Source: a virus. From it: a DNA stretch of 29,552 bases. Under the pieces are notes generated by a model. It saw nothing but the letters and a program-made list of their open reading frames with translations. It did no database searches and was not told the DNA's origin. The stretch is taken from the IMG/VR virus record IMGVR_UViG_3300028388_002689, positions 1-29,552 of that record; one strand, given 5' to 3'. Shown one piece after another: positions 22,242 to 29,299 of this stretch (the first letter of the stretch is position 1; each line of letters begins with the position of its first letter). The position numbers were made by a program, and so were the translations under genes.

Positions 22242-22453
22242 AGTGGAATAGGGATAATAACGGAGACTGGAGCGTGAGGGATGAATATGGGGACGTGGTT
22301 TGGAATGCGTACCTCGGGATCAAGTTCTGGCGACTCACAAGGGATTATGAGAGCGGGTTTCCTCAGTTGATTGGGCTGTTTAGGACGCTTAAAGATGCAA
22401 AGCTTGTTGCTGAGTATATCAGCAAGAAGGAGAAGCAATATGGCACCGGGTAA
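22238..22453 (+). CDS. Small protein, 71 residues, unknown
   Basis: MKWNRDNNGDWSVRDEYGDVVWNAYLGIKFWRLTRDYESGF, with an AAAGGAG at 22225-22231 and an ATGA overlap. Trp/Asp/Gly-rich strands followed by LFRTLKDAKLVAEYISKKEKQYG. The layout is similar to small phage proteins with a 'W.v....v....v....sl..Ak..ae' pattern. It overlaps the following gene by 14 bases. Confidence 0.5.
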   Translation: MKWNRDNNGDWSVRDEYGDVVWNAYLGIKFWRLTRDYESGFPQLIGLFRTLKDAKLVAEYISKKEKQYGTG

Positions 22454-22766
22454 ACACGCACATAACAGCCTAACATTAGAACACGGCGCCCAGCGCGCGC
22501 TTGAGATTTTGGTTGATCATTGGTGCAAAGTGGCCAATCGCGAGCTTTACGTTCGCCATGACAAGACAATAGTTGTGCCGTCGGTCGGCGTCTTCGTCAG
22601 GCTCAGTGAGTGCGATGAACTGCGGTGCGGCATCAGCGATTATGGCAGCAGTCTTCACCTATCGTTTTCTGAATCGTACCTTGCCGAGCGGCAGGGCGCG
22701 GTTATGAAAACGCTCGCTGAGCACATCGATAAAATAGATGTTGACACCGACGAACGAGAAGCGTAA
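22440..22766 (+). CDS. Hypothetical protein, 108 residues
   Basis: ATG 22440 follows AAGGAG (22427-22432). MAPGKHAHNSLTLEHGAQRALEILVDHWCKVANRELYVRHDKTIVVPSVGVFVRLSECDEL, a helix followed by a beta domain and a closing acidic helix (KTLAEHIDKIDVDTDEREA). No family recognised. It precedes the recombination gene by 32 bases. Confidence 0.5.
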   Translation: MAPGKHAHNSLTLEHGAQRALEILVDHWCKVANRELYVRHDKTIVVPSVGVFVRLSECDELRCGISDYGSSLHLSFSESYLAERQGAVMKTLAEHIDKIDVDTDEREA

Positions 22767-22798
22767 ATTGTCGCGTAACACAAAGGAGGGAATAAAGA

Positions 22799-24322
22799 AT
22801 GTACGCCTACTTCATAAACGGAAAGCAGCACCAGCAACGCGAAAAGCCAACGCATAGCGATGGCGACTGGTGGCTGCATTTCGATGAGGCCGCGCACACC
22901 TACACAGACTCAAACGGCGTTCGATATATGAGCGCAACCGCGTTTGTTGCATCGCTACACGAACCGTTCAACGCTATGCAGGCCGCGATTGAGTGCGCTA
23001 GTAGTACCGCTGACAAGTGGCAAGGGCTGGACACGGCTGACGCTGTTCTTGGGCGTTGGGAAGATCAAGCCAACGAGGGCAGCAAGCTACATGCGGCGAT
23101 TGAGGAGATGATTTGCAAATGCTACAACCAAGGCGACAACCTATTATATCAGCCGCTAATTGAGCAGTTCTGCGATTGGGCTAACATATATCGATGCGAT
23201 AATAAGATGCGCTCAGAAGTGATCCTGTGGTCACGCTCGCTTTGTATTGCTGGAACGTGCGACATCCTAACTGCTTGCAAAGACGAGATAATACTTGACG
23301 ACGTAAAGACCTACTCCAAACTAGATTATGATCGCCAGACAAAGGCCGCAGAGCAGCTAACGCTATACGCCATGATGGTTGAGGAGATGACCGGACACGC
23401 GGCCCAGGTCGGCGGCATTGTGCTTTATGAAAACTACTACGAACTACGCAACAAGTGCGTGATGCGTTTTGTGGAGATGAAGGACAGGCGCGACCAAATG
23501 CAGCCCGCAATCTGGGCGCGCGAGTATAAAGTGCGGGCAAAAAAGGAGGGCGAAGAAATGGCGCTCAATATCACAAATGGAGCGGGCCACAAGCCTGCGC
23601 GAGTAGTTGTCTATGGTACGGAGGGCATCGGCAAGTCTACGTTTGCAAGCCGCTTCCCAAAGCCGGTATTCATTGACACGGAGGGTAGCACTGTCGAGAT
23701 GGACGTGCAGCGTTTGGAGACACCGCGCGATTGGCAGGCGGTTATCGACTTGTTGCGCGATGTGTACGCAGAGGATAGCGTGCCTTTTAAAACGCTTGTA
23801 ATTGACACAGTTGATTGGCTAGAAAAGGCATGCGCTGCGATGGTTGCAAAGTCAAAAGGCAAGAAAAACCTTGCCGACATCGGTTATGGCAAAGGCGAAC
23901 TTGCGCTTGCCGAAGAGTTCAAGCGCCTACTTGATGGACTTGACGCGATCCAATCAAAGCACAACTTACATATAGTGCTAACGGCGCATAGCTGGGTGAA
24001 ACACTTTGACCCGCCAGACATGCCAGAGGGTTTCGATCGCTACGAACTAAAGCTGACGAAGCACGTTGCGCCGCTTGTGCGTGAATGGTGCTCGATGCTC
24101 TTGTTTGCCAACTTCTCGAGCCAAGCGCGCAAGACTGACAGCGGCAAGGCCAAGGGCGTGGGCGACGGGAACACGCGCTATATCTACACGCAGCGCACCG
24201 ACGCATTTGACGCCAAGAACCGGCACAACATGGAGCCGGTGTATAGGTTCGCTTATTCGGAAATTGCGCCGTTTATCGAGGGCACGGAAACAGTAGCAGC
24301 AACAGAAGAAGGAGACAAGTAA
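22799..24322 (+). CDS. PD-(D/E)XK nuclease fused to Sak4-like RecA ATPase
   Basis: 507 residues. Part 1 (~1-250) is a RecB/Cas4-like nuclease: EGSKLHAAIEEM (93-104), AGTCDIL (151-157, D155), ILDDVKT (165-171, D168 and K170) and QLTLYAMMV (186-194). Part 2 (254-507) is a Sak4-like annealing ATPase: VVVYGTEGIGKSTFASRF with Walker A (273-281), IDTEGST, Walker B TLVIDTVDW (332-340), then VLTAHSWVKHFDP. An exonuclease and an annealing protein normally act as a pair in phage recombination; here one chain carries both. AGGAGGG precedes ATG 22799. An internal start gives the ATPase alone (see 23558). An SSB-like gene follows. Confidence 0.8.
   Translation: MYAYFINGKQHQQREKPTHSDGDWWLHFDEAAHTYTDSNGVRYMSATAFVASLHEPFNAMQAAIECASSTADKWQGLDTADAVLGRWEDQANEGSKLHAAIEEMICKCYNQGDNLLYQPLIEQFCDWANIYRCDNKMRSEVILWSRSLCIAGTCDILTACKDEIILDDVKTYSKLDYDRQTKAAEQLTLYAMMVEEMTGHAAQVGGIVLYENYYELRNKCVMRFVEMKDRRDQMQPAIWAREYKVRAKKEGEEMALNITNGAGHKPARVVVYGTEGIGKSTFASRFPKPVFIDTEGSTVEMDVQRLETPRDWQAVIDLLRDVYAEDSVPFKTLVIDTVDWLEKACAAMVAKSKGKKNLADIGYGKGELALAEEFKRLLDGLDAIQSKHNLHIVLTAHSWVKHFDPPDMPEGFDRYELKLTKHVAPLVREWCSMLLFANFSSQARKTDSGKAKGVGDGNTRYIYTQRTDAFDAKNRHNMEPVYRFAYSEIAPFIEGTETVAATEEGDK
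23558..24322 (+). CDS. Sak4-like ATPase alone, from internal start
   Basis: ATG at 23558 is in frame with the fusion and preceded by AAGGAGG (23543-23549) at ideal distance. It would give 254 residues (MALNITNGAGHKPARVVVYGTEG...), about the normal length of stand-alone Sak4-like proteins, which begin just before the Walker A strand. The ribosome site looks like an ancestral gene start kept after the nuclease lost its stop, or a device to make extra ATPase. Confidence 0.65.
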   Translation: MALNITNGAGHKPARVVVYGTEGIGKSTFASRFPKPVFIDTEGSTVEMDVQRLETPRDWQAVIDLLRDVYAEDSVPFKTLVIDTVDWLEKACAAMVAKSKGKKNLADIGYGKGELALAEEFKRLLDGLDAIQSKHNLHIVLTAHSWVKHFDPPDMPEGFDRYELKLTKHVAPLVREWCSMLLFANFSSQARKTDSGKAKGVGDGNTRYIYTQRTDAFDAKNRHNMEPVYRFAYSEIAPFIEGTETVAATEEGDK

Positions 24323-24323
24323 C

Positions 24324-24791
24324 ATGCCGGAGGAAACAATGAAAATCACAGACATAACAGAGGGCATCAACGGCCTTGTGTCGTTCGTATGTTTCGACAT
24401 GGTGGGCCAGAAAAATACGCCGACAATCAAGGTTGTCTGTACCGATGAAGACGGGCGCACAGCGCGCGGCGATATCTGGTGCAGCCTAAAAAACCTTGAC
24501 CGCGCCTGCGAAACACTGAAGGCGCTTGGAGTACCTGGGCGCGACAACCGCGAGATCATCGCTAACGTAGAGGCACACTTGCAGGACGTGGAATGCACGT
24601 TTGATACCGAGGAAAGCCGCGACGGGCAGTATATCAACGCCGTGAGCATTAGAGCGCGCGGTGATGATAAGCCAACCGGCGGTTTTGGCGTATCGCATGA
24701 CGCTTTTACGGCGGCCATCTTCGGCGCGGCACCAGTGCCGTCAAGCAGCAACAAAGAAACGAAAGCGGCATCAGATGACTTTCCTTACTAA
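24324..24791 (+). CDS. Single-stranded DNA-binding protein-like
   Basis: 155 residues. ATG 24324 has AAGGAG at 24309-24314; an in-frame ATG at 24339 follows GGAGG (24329-24333) and is an alternative start (MKITDITEGIN). A beta-rich core (GLVSFVCFDMVGQKNTPTIKVVCTDEDGRTARGDIWCSL) is followed by a Ser/Lys-rich linker and an acidic-aromatic tip SDDFPY, the hallmark of SSB proteins, whose last residues recruit partners. Position after the Sak4-like gene fits. It is not a standard E. coli-type SSB, but a phage version is likely. Confidence 0.6.
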   Translation: MPEETMKITDITEGINGLVSFVCFDMVGQKNTPTIKVVCTDEDGRTARGDIWCSLKNLDRACETLKALGVPGRDNREIIANVEAHLQDVECTFDTEESRDGQYINAVSIRARGDDKPTGGFGVSHDAFTAAIFGAAPVPSSSNKETKAASDDFPY

Positions 24792-24887
24792 CCAACGGCC
24801 CTAGGCTCCCTCCCCCTATAATGGGCCGACAGGAGCGCCGCGTGCCTGTGTGTGAAACAGCGGCATCTAACACAAAAGGAGAAGACA
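24792..24887 (+). promoter_or_regulatory. Gap with a perfect TATAAT and a GC stem
   Basis: TATAAT lies at 24817-24822; no convincing -35 is found 16-18 bases upstream. It sits in the loop of a possible stem CGGCCC (24796-24801) with GGGCCG (24823-24828). A weak promoter for the gene at 24888 is possible. AAAAGGAGAAG (24874-24884) is the ribosome site. Confidence 0.3.
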
Positions 24888-25448
24888 ATGACAACAGCGA
24901 TTCAGACACAGAAATATATTGAGCAGTTCAGAGACGCATTCACAAGCGGTATTGATAGCATCGTGGAGTCAGCCAAGATATACGTCGAGGCGATAGAGGA
25001 CGACCCAAACAACAAGTCGAAGTTTGTAGAGGCGTTTGAAGATGTTATTCCGGTAAGCGCATGGAGCGGATTTGAGGCAGTAGGCCGAAAGTGGATGCAC
25101 CCGAAGCTATTACTTGGCGGCGGAAAATATGCCAGCAAGATAAAGCGACTACCGTACAGCGACCAGGAACGTATATTTGAAGGCGCGCGTTTCGATATGC
25201 TGACCAGTGACGGGCAGACTCTAAAGGTTGATGTTCGTAACATCACTAAAGAGCAAGCAGATCAGATGTTCAACAATACACACATACGGACGCTAGCGGA
25301 GCAGAAGGCATGGATTGAGTCACGCAAGGCAGAGCCAGAAGAAGTTGTTGAGCTTATCCCTTACACAATCAGCGGAAGCAAGGTAAGGTTTAGGCGCAAC
25401 GTAGAGCTTACTCGTAACGAGCTGAAGCGCATACTCCAGGATATGTAA
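24888..25448 (+). CDS. Hypothetical early protein, 186 residues
   Basis: Starts at ATG 24888 (MTTAIQTQKYIEQFRDAFTSGIDSIVESAKIYVEAIEDDP), chosen by ribosome site. A helical N-terminus, then SAWSGFEAVGRKWMHPKLLLGGGKYASKIKRLPYSDQERIFEGARFDML, a short beta part and a helical end with a basic FRRNVELTRNELKRILQDM. I recall similar phage proteins next to replication genes, without known function; a DNA-binding role is only a guess. Confidence 0.6.
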   Translation: MTTAIQTQKYIEQFRDAFTSGIDSIVESAKIYVEAIEDDPNNKSKFVEAFEDVIPVSAWSGFEAVGRKWMHPKLLLGGGKYASKIKRLPYSDQERIFEGARFDMLTSDGQTLKVDVRNITKEQADQMFNNTHIRTLAEQKAWIESRKAEPEEVVELIPYTISGSKVRFRRNVELTRNELKRILQDM

Positions 25449-25449
25449 A

Positions 25450-25800
25450 ATGAACAAGGTATGCGTACAATGCGGTGCTGAGTTTGATGCGCGCGGCAGG
25501 AGTAAAACTTGCGGGAAGAAGTGTGGGCGTGAGCGTGAGCGTGAGCGTGATCGTGAGTGGAAGCGTGAGCGATATGCAACAGACCCAGCGTATAGGGAGC
25601 GAAAGCGTGAGCGTTATCGTGAGCGATATGCAACAGACCCAGCGTATAGGGAGCGAAGGCGTGAGCGGAATCGTGAGCTATATGCAACAGACGCAGTGTA
25701 TAGGGAGCGTGTGCGTGAGCGTGCGCTTGAGCGTCACTATAACAAATCCAACGCATGCGACTTCTTCCGCACACTAGCAATGGCAGACGCCATAAAGTAA
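25450..25800 (+). CDS. Zinc-knuckle protein with Arg/Glu tandem repeats
   Basis: 116 residues. The N-terminus has CVQCGAEFDARGRSKTCGKKC (C5, C8, C21, C25), a zinc knuckle seen in phage proteins and HNH-type genes. The middle consists of repeats RERYATDPAYRERKRERYR, RERYATDPAYRERRRERNR and RELYATDAVYRERVRERAL, three 18-residue units encoded by 54-base DNA repeats. Highly charged helix; likely binds nucleic acid. No HNH site follows. Confidence 0.6.
   Translation: MNKVCVQCGAEFDARGRSKTCGKKCGRERERERDREWKRERYATDPAYRERKRERYRERYATDPAYRERRRERNRELYATDAVYRERVRERALERHYNKSNACDFFRTLAMADAIK
25571..25732 (+). repeat. Three 54-base tandem repeats
   Basis: Units begin near 25571, 25625 and 25679 with ATATGCAACAGAC.CAG.GTATAGGGAGCG. 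The first two are nearly identical; the third has diverged more. GTGAGC hexamers also repeat at 25528-25560. They encode the YATDPAYRER helix repeats. Confidence 0.85.
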
Positions 25801-25808
25801 CTGGCCTC

Positions 25809-26342
25809 ATGACCGCAAACCTAACCATAGCCACCGACAGCCGCGAACAGAAACCGCACCACTTCTATGACGGCAAGAAGCATTGCAGCACGCTTGTCAA
25901 GTACACAGAAGCGGCACTTGATACGTTTGACTACTGCGTGGAAGGTGATTGGATGCCCACCGACACGCCGACGCTTGTGCGGCCCAATTTCGCAATCGAG
26001 CGCAAGAGCATAGCCGACTTCATTGGCTCATGGTTCAACAAGGACAACCGAAAGCGAGAGCTTGAGAAAATCGAGCGCGCTAGGAACTGGCAGCGAGAAC
26101 TAGGATTGCCCGTCGTTTACGTTTTGGACGGCGGATGGACCGAGATCGCGGACTACGATTACAACCGCTTCCCGTCTGGCCAGGTGACTGCAAAGGTGGT
26201 TGCGGCGATGGTTGACGACTTGACATACGAAAATGTGCTAATCCGGCTTTCGCAGTCGCGCCAGCACGCGGAATACCAGATTGTGAGCCTGCTAAAACGG
26301 CGGGCGCGGGATATAAAGGCGAGGGAGAGGGCCAAGGCATGA
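25809..26342 (+). CDS. ERCC4-type (XPF-like) nuclease
   Basis: 177 residues from ATG 25809. DSRE (10-13) and the core PNFAIERKSIADFIGSW (59-75), with ERK (64-66) and D70, give the V-ERKx3D motif of structure-specific XPF/Mus81 nucleases. These cut branched DNA, which suits phage recombination or resolution. No good ribosome site is seen; an upstream in-frame ATG (25755) lies within the previous gene. Ends in an ATGA overlap. Confidence 0.75.
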   Translation: MTANLTIATDSREQKPHHFYDGKKHCSTLVKYTEAALDTFDYCVEGDWMPTDTPTLVRPNFAIERKSIADFIGSWFNKDNRKRELEKIERARNWQRELGLPVVYVLDGGWTEIADYDYNRFPSGQVTAKVVAAMVDDLTYENVLIRLSQSRQHAEYQIVSLLKRRARDIKARERAKA

Positions 26343-26518
26343 GGGAAGTAACCCTACGAGTAAGCGAACCACTATGGCGCGAAGTCAAAAGCTATGCGCG
26401 CGCGCATTATGGAGCCGCTAACCGCCAGACGATCACGCGGTTTATGCTTAGGTGTCTACGCCGCGCCATGCTGCCGGAGCAGATGGAGGAAAGAATGCAC
26501 GAACGGGGGGAGCCATGA
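26339..26518 (+). CDS. Small ribbon-helix-helix-like protein
   Basis: 59 residues. MREVTLRVSEPLWREVKSYA shows the strand-helix start of Arc/CopG-type regulators (alternating VTLRV strand, then helix), followed by RQTITRFMLRCLRRAM as second helix. It probably binds DNA as a dimer, perhaps regulating the adjacent promoters. Starts and ends in ATGA overlaps (26339, 26515). Confidence 0.55.
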   Translation: MREVTLRVSEPLWREVKSYARAHYGAANRQTITRFMLRCLRRAMLPEQMEERMHERGEP

Positions 26519-26676
26519 GTAAGAATCGTGGTCGTTTTATAAAGATGACGCCAGCAAACAGGTTGCGCGCAGTTATTATGAGGTCGCAGGGATTCACATA
26601 CGACCAGATATCTGAGCGCATAGGGTGCTTCAATCTCACTGTGGCTAAATACATAAGAGGAGTAACTTGGAAATGA
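26515..26676 (+). CDS. Small helix-turn-helix protein
   Basis: 53 residues. MTPANRLRAVIMRSQGFTYDQISERIGCFNLTVAKYIRG is a classical HTH (first helix AVIMRSQG, turn, DQISERIG, recognition helix NLTVAKYIRG), like resolvase or terminase-small-type DNA-binding domains. The DNA target is unknown. ATGA overlap on both sides. Confidence 0.6.
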   Translation: MSKNRGRFIKMTPANRLRAVIMRSQGFTYDQISERIGCFNLTVAKYIRGVTWK

Positions 26677-26897
26677 GTATAGATCTGCAGAGCAACTATT
26701 ATGATATCGGGGGTATAGAGGTGAATGACGTAATTCGCGCCAAGCTTACCCGTGAGCAATATATCGGGTGGCTCATGGCCTCGGTCATCAAGTACGCTTG
26801 CCGCGCCAACTTCAAGCACGACACGCCAAAGCGCGATGTTGAGAAGGCCGGTGTTTACCTGGGGCTGCTAAAAGAGGAACTGGAAAAAAACGGTTGA
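26673..26897 (+). CDS. DUF3310 family protein
   Basis: 74 residues from ATG 26673 (a TTG at 26667 in frame, nearer the GAGGAG at 26656-26661, is an alternative). The pattern Y..GGIEVNDVIRAKLTREQYIGWLMASVIKYACRANFKHDTPKRDVEKAGVYLGLL matches DUF3310, a small family widespread in phage replication regions. Its function is not settled. Its stop codon is inside the -35 of the next promoter. Confidence 0.75.
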   Translation: MSIDLQSNYYDIGGIEVNDVIRAKLTREQYIGWLMASVIKYACRANFKHDTPKRDVEKAGVYLGLLKEELEKNG

Positions 26898-26922
26898 CCA
26901 CGCGCGGCGGTGGTGCTATCTT
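26884..26922 (+). promoter_or_regulatory. Promoter (A7, TTGACC-17-TATCTT)
   Basis: A7 at 26884-26890, TTGACC at 26894-26899, a 17-base GC-rich spacer and TATCTT at 26917-26922. It matches the early promoter at 17557-17595 in A-tract, TTGAC and GC-rich spacer. It would drive the genes from 26935 to the helicase. Confidence 0.6.
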
Positions 26923-26947
26923 TGAATCGGCAACATGGAAACAGCTA

Positions 26948-27052
26948 ATGAAACTTTCGCCCCCAAAACGAGAATGGAAAGGCAGCGCAAAGCTGCGCCA
27001 TGTTGCACTCGTGGAGGGGGCTTTTAGCTTGCAAGAGCAAGAGAGCGCATAG
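26948..27052 (+). CDS. Possible short leader protein, 34 residues
   Basis: ATG 26948 opens MKLSPPKREWKGSAKLRHVALVEGAF... and stops at 27052, where AGGAGGA (27051-27057) begins for the next gene. A second start at 26935 in another frame gives 30 residues. The RNA can form a GCAGC/GCTGC stem (26982-26996). The stretch could be a true small gene or only a leader. Evidence is weak. Confidence 0.3.
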   Translation: MKLSPPKREWKGSAKLRHVALVEGAFSLQEQESA

Positions 27053-27061
27053 GAGGATATA

Positions 27062-27731
27062 ATGTCGGCAGAGCAAACCACTATGTTTGATGTTCCTGTA
27101 GTCGAATCAAAAACCAACATAAGTGCCAGTGATTTCATAAACATTCAAGCACTATCTGATCTAACCAGAGACGAACGAGTAGGAAGCCATAAACCAAATC
27201 AAGATTGCTATTCACGAAATTAGCCCATTCAAAAGCGAGCCGGTTGATTGTGTTGTTTGGGTAAAGGCCGATAGTGTTTCCGCAAACGATTACAACCCTA
27301 ACGCAGTTGCGCCGCCAGAGATGGAGTTGCTTAGACATTCAATCAACCATGATGGATACACGCAACCTGTGGTTACTTGGAGCGACGACAACTCAAGAGA
27401 AGTGATCGACGGGTTTCATCGTACAAGAGTATGCAAAGAATGCGACGACGTTCGAAAACGTGTACACGGATATTTGCCAGTCGTTACTATACGCGAAGAT
27501 TGTAAAGAGCGCAACGACCGCATTGCCAGCTGGCACGACAGGGGGTATGATTTAATTCCTGATGAAGCACCAAAGATTCTTGAGGCGAAATGTTGGGCGC
27601 CTTCTTGGAGAAGATTGTGCCGATGTATACTCAGAAATGATTACTGGTGTAAGGGTCTCGGTCAGTCGCAGCCAAAAAGCGATGCTTACAAGCGATTCAA
27701 AGAAATCAAAAAGAATATGGTGAAAAAATGA
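27062..27731 (+). pseudogene. Frameshifted ParB-like gene joined to a PAPS-reductase-like C-terminus
   Basis: AGGAGGA (27051-27057) and ATG 27062 begin MSAEQTTMFDVPVVESKT ... ALSDLTRDERV, then the frame fails (stop 27221). The next frame continues it from 27183: EAINQIKIAIHEISPF, VDCVVWVKADSVSANDYNPNAVAPPEMELL, DGYTQPVV and IDGFHRTRVCKECDDVRKRVHGYLPVV, a typical phage ParB/Srx domain. One extra G in GTAGGAAGCC (27179-27188) explains the shift. After DRIAS (about 27533) the sequence changes to HDRGYDLIPDEAP then PSWRRLCRCILRNDYWCKGLG, the C-terminus of IbrA/DUF3440 PAPS-reductase-like proteins. So an ancestral ParB-like and reductase-like pair seems fused by deletion. A shortened product could start at ATG 27321. 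Confidence 0.65.
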
Positions 27732-27889
27732 CCGATAACGGCATACCATTCAACGACTTCGCTGCCCAGGTATTCGGCACAGTACCGCCGCCAGAGACGC
27801 CGCCAGAGTCCACACAGCAATCAGAGCCGGAAATCGCTCGCAACGCCAAATTGAGGCGTACTACGACGAACCGCGCAAAGAGTACATAA
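27728..27889 (+). pseudogene. N-terminal fragment of the replication helicase (frameshifted)
   Basis: ATG 27728 overlaps the upstream stop. It reads MTDNGIPFNDFAAQVFGTVPP..., a proline-rich linker, then EIARNA and breaks. From ~27848 the other frame continues QIEAYYDEPRKEYIIRNADQRWIRMNEG into the helicase. Restoring one C in GCCAAATTG (27845-27853) gives a continuous EIARNAQIEAYYDEPRKEY and a protein of about 465 residues. The extension looks like the start of D5-type primase/helicase proteins. Confidence 0.55.
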
Positions 27890-27918
27890 TACGCAACGCC
27901 GACCAGCGATGGATTCGC

Positions 27919-29124
27919 ATGAACGAAGGCCAGATCAAGCGCCGACTCAAGCGAATAGGCATTTCTACGCGATGCAAAGACGGCGAGAAGATATCCGAGG
28001 CCGACGAATGGCTCTGCGAAACAGAGGACTACTACGATATCAAGTATTCTGGAGCCCTAGCAGGCCGATCAGAGGGCTTCTATGAGGAATTGGGTAGCCG
28101 CATACTGGTTACAAGCTCCCCGCGCTTTATAGAGCCGAAAGCGGGCGACCCAACGCGCATACTAGAGTTCATTTACGGCCTACTCGACGACCCAACGCAC
28201 GACCAAGCCATTTATCTGCTTTGCTGGCTCAAAATCGCATACGAATCATTCAAAAACCAAGCCTACCGACCAGGACAGGCGCTTGTAATAGCTGGCCCGC
28301 GCGATTGCGGCAAATCGCTGTTGCAGCGCCTTATCACTGAGATCCTTGGTGGCCGCGCCGCGAAGCCTTACCAGTATATGACCGATAAAACGGCGTTCAA
28401 CGGCGATCTGTTCAGCGCCGAGCACCTCATAATTGAGGACGACAATCCGCATATTGATACCAAGTCTCGCCGCGCTTTCGGCCAACAAATAAAGTCGTTC
28501 ACAGTAAACCTTGATCACCGTTGCCACGCCAAAGGCCGCGACGCCGTGACCATGCGCCCGCTATGGCGTATATCTATCACGCTCAACGATGAGCCGGAAT
28601 CGCTGCTAATCCTGCCGCCAATGGACGAATCGCTGGAAGATAAGATGCTAATTTTCAAAGCGGTAAACGGCGCCGTACCAGAAATGCACACACAAGAGGA
28701 CTATGACTCAATCTGGGCCGGTTTCGCGTCCGAAATCCCGCATTTGCTGCACTACCTGTCACACTTTGACATTCCAGAGCAAATGCGCTCGCGCCGATTC
28801 GGCGTAAAACACTTTCACCATCCGGCTATCCTAGAGGCGCTTGCCGAAACTTCACCAGAAATCAAGCTGCTTGAACTCATAGACGGTTTCATTATCAAGG
28901 GCCTAATGCCTTGGCGCGGCACCAGCATAGAACTCAAAAACCAACTAATCGAGGAAGGCGGCGCTTGCGCTATGGAAACGCGCGCGCTTCTACACTATCC
29001 GTCCAGCACAACAAAGTATCTGTCCAGGTTGAAGAAGTCATACCCACTCAGATTTGACACAGAACGCTTCGAACACGGCAGCAAAGTGCGCTGGATTATC
29101 GAGAAGGCACCAGACAATGATTGA
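27919..29124 (+). CDS. D5/SF3-type replicative helicase (primase C-terminal)
   Basis: 401 residues from the first ATG of the open frame (27919); coding similarity extends upstream to ~27848, so the native start is likely 27728 (see that entry). Walker A GPRDCGKS (126-133), Walker B HLIIEDDN (169-176) and a following RISITLND strand are typical of phage SF3 helicases of the DUF5906/D5 type. A C-terminal part (TSIELKNQLIEE ... TTKYLSRLKKSYPLRF...VRWIIEKA) resembles a winged-helix domain. It should unwind DNA at the phage origin, and an origin-like region follows directly. Confidence 0.75.
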   Translation: MNEGQIKRRLKRIGISTRCKDGEKISEADEWLCETEDYYDIKYSGALAGRSEGFYEELGSRILVTSSPRFIEPKAGDPTRILEFIYGLLDDPTHDQAIYLLCWLKIAYESFKNQAYRPGQALVIAGPRDCGKSLLQRLITEILGGRAAKPYQYMTDKTAFNGDLFSAEHLIIEDDNPHIDTKSRRAFGQQIKSFTVNLDHRCHAKGRDAVTMRPLWRISITLNDEPESLLILPPMDESLEDKMLIFKAVNGAVPEMHTQEDYDSIWAGFASEIPHLLHYLSHFDIPEQMRSRRFGVKHFHHPAILEALAETSPEIKLLELIDGFIIKGLMPWRGTSIELKNQLIEEGGACAMETRALLHYPSSTTKYLSRLKKSYPLRFDTERFEHGSKVRWIIEKAPDND

Positions 29125-29261
29125 GGGTGTACCCAATGTCTTTAATATAGAACGGGTGTACTCAGGTGTATCGTGTTTTTAACTTCATAATTTTTTTTAT
29201 AATAATAAAAGTATATAATAAACGATACAGACTCAGAAACACTATACACCCGACTACACCC
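29125..29261 (+). other. Putative replication origin or operator region
   Basis: Half-sites GGGTGTA at 29125-29131 and 29154-29160, GGTGTA at 29165-29170, and the inverse TACACCC at 29245-29251 and 29255-29261 flank an AT-rich core (29175-29221 has only 4 G/C in 47). Perfect 8-base inverted arms TGTATCGT (29167-29174) and ACGATACA (29222-29229) enclose it. Iterons, inverted repeat and AT-rich DNA next to a helicase gene are origin-like. A divergent operator is an alternative. Confidence 0.55.
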
Positions 29262-29299
29262 AGCGAGACAATGAGACACTGAAAGGAAATGCAGAATAT

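Noticed and set aside
25361-25834. Minus-strand frame with His-Ala repeats
   Set aside because: Shadow of the GTGAGC-rich tandem repeats.
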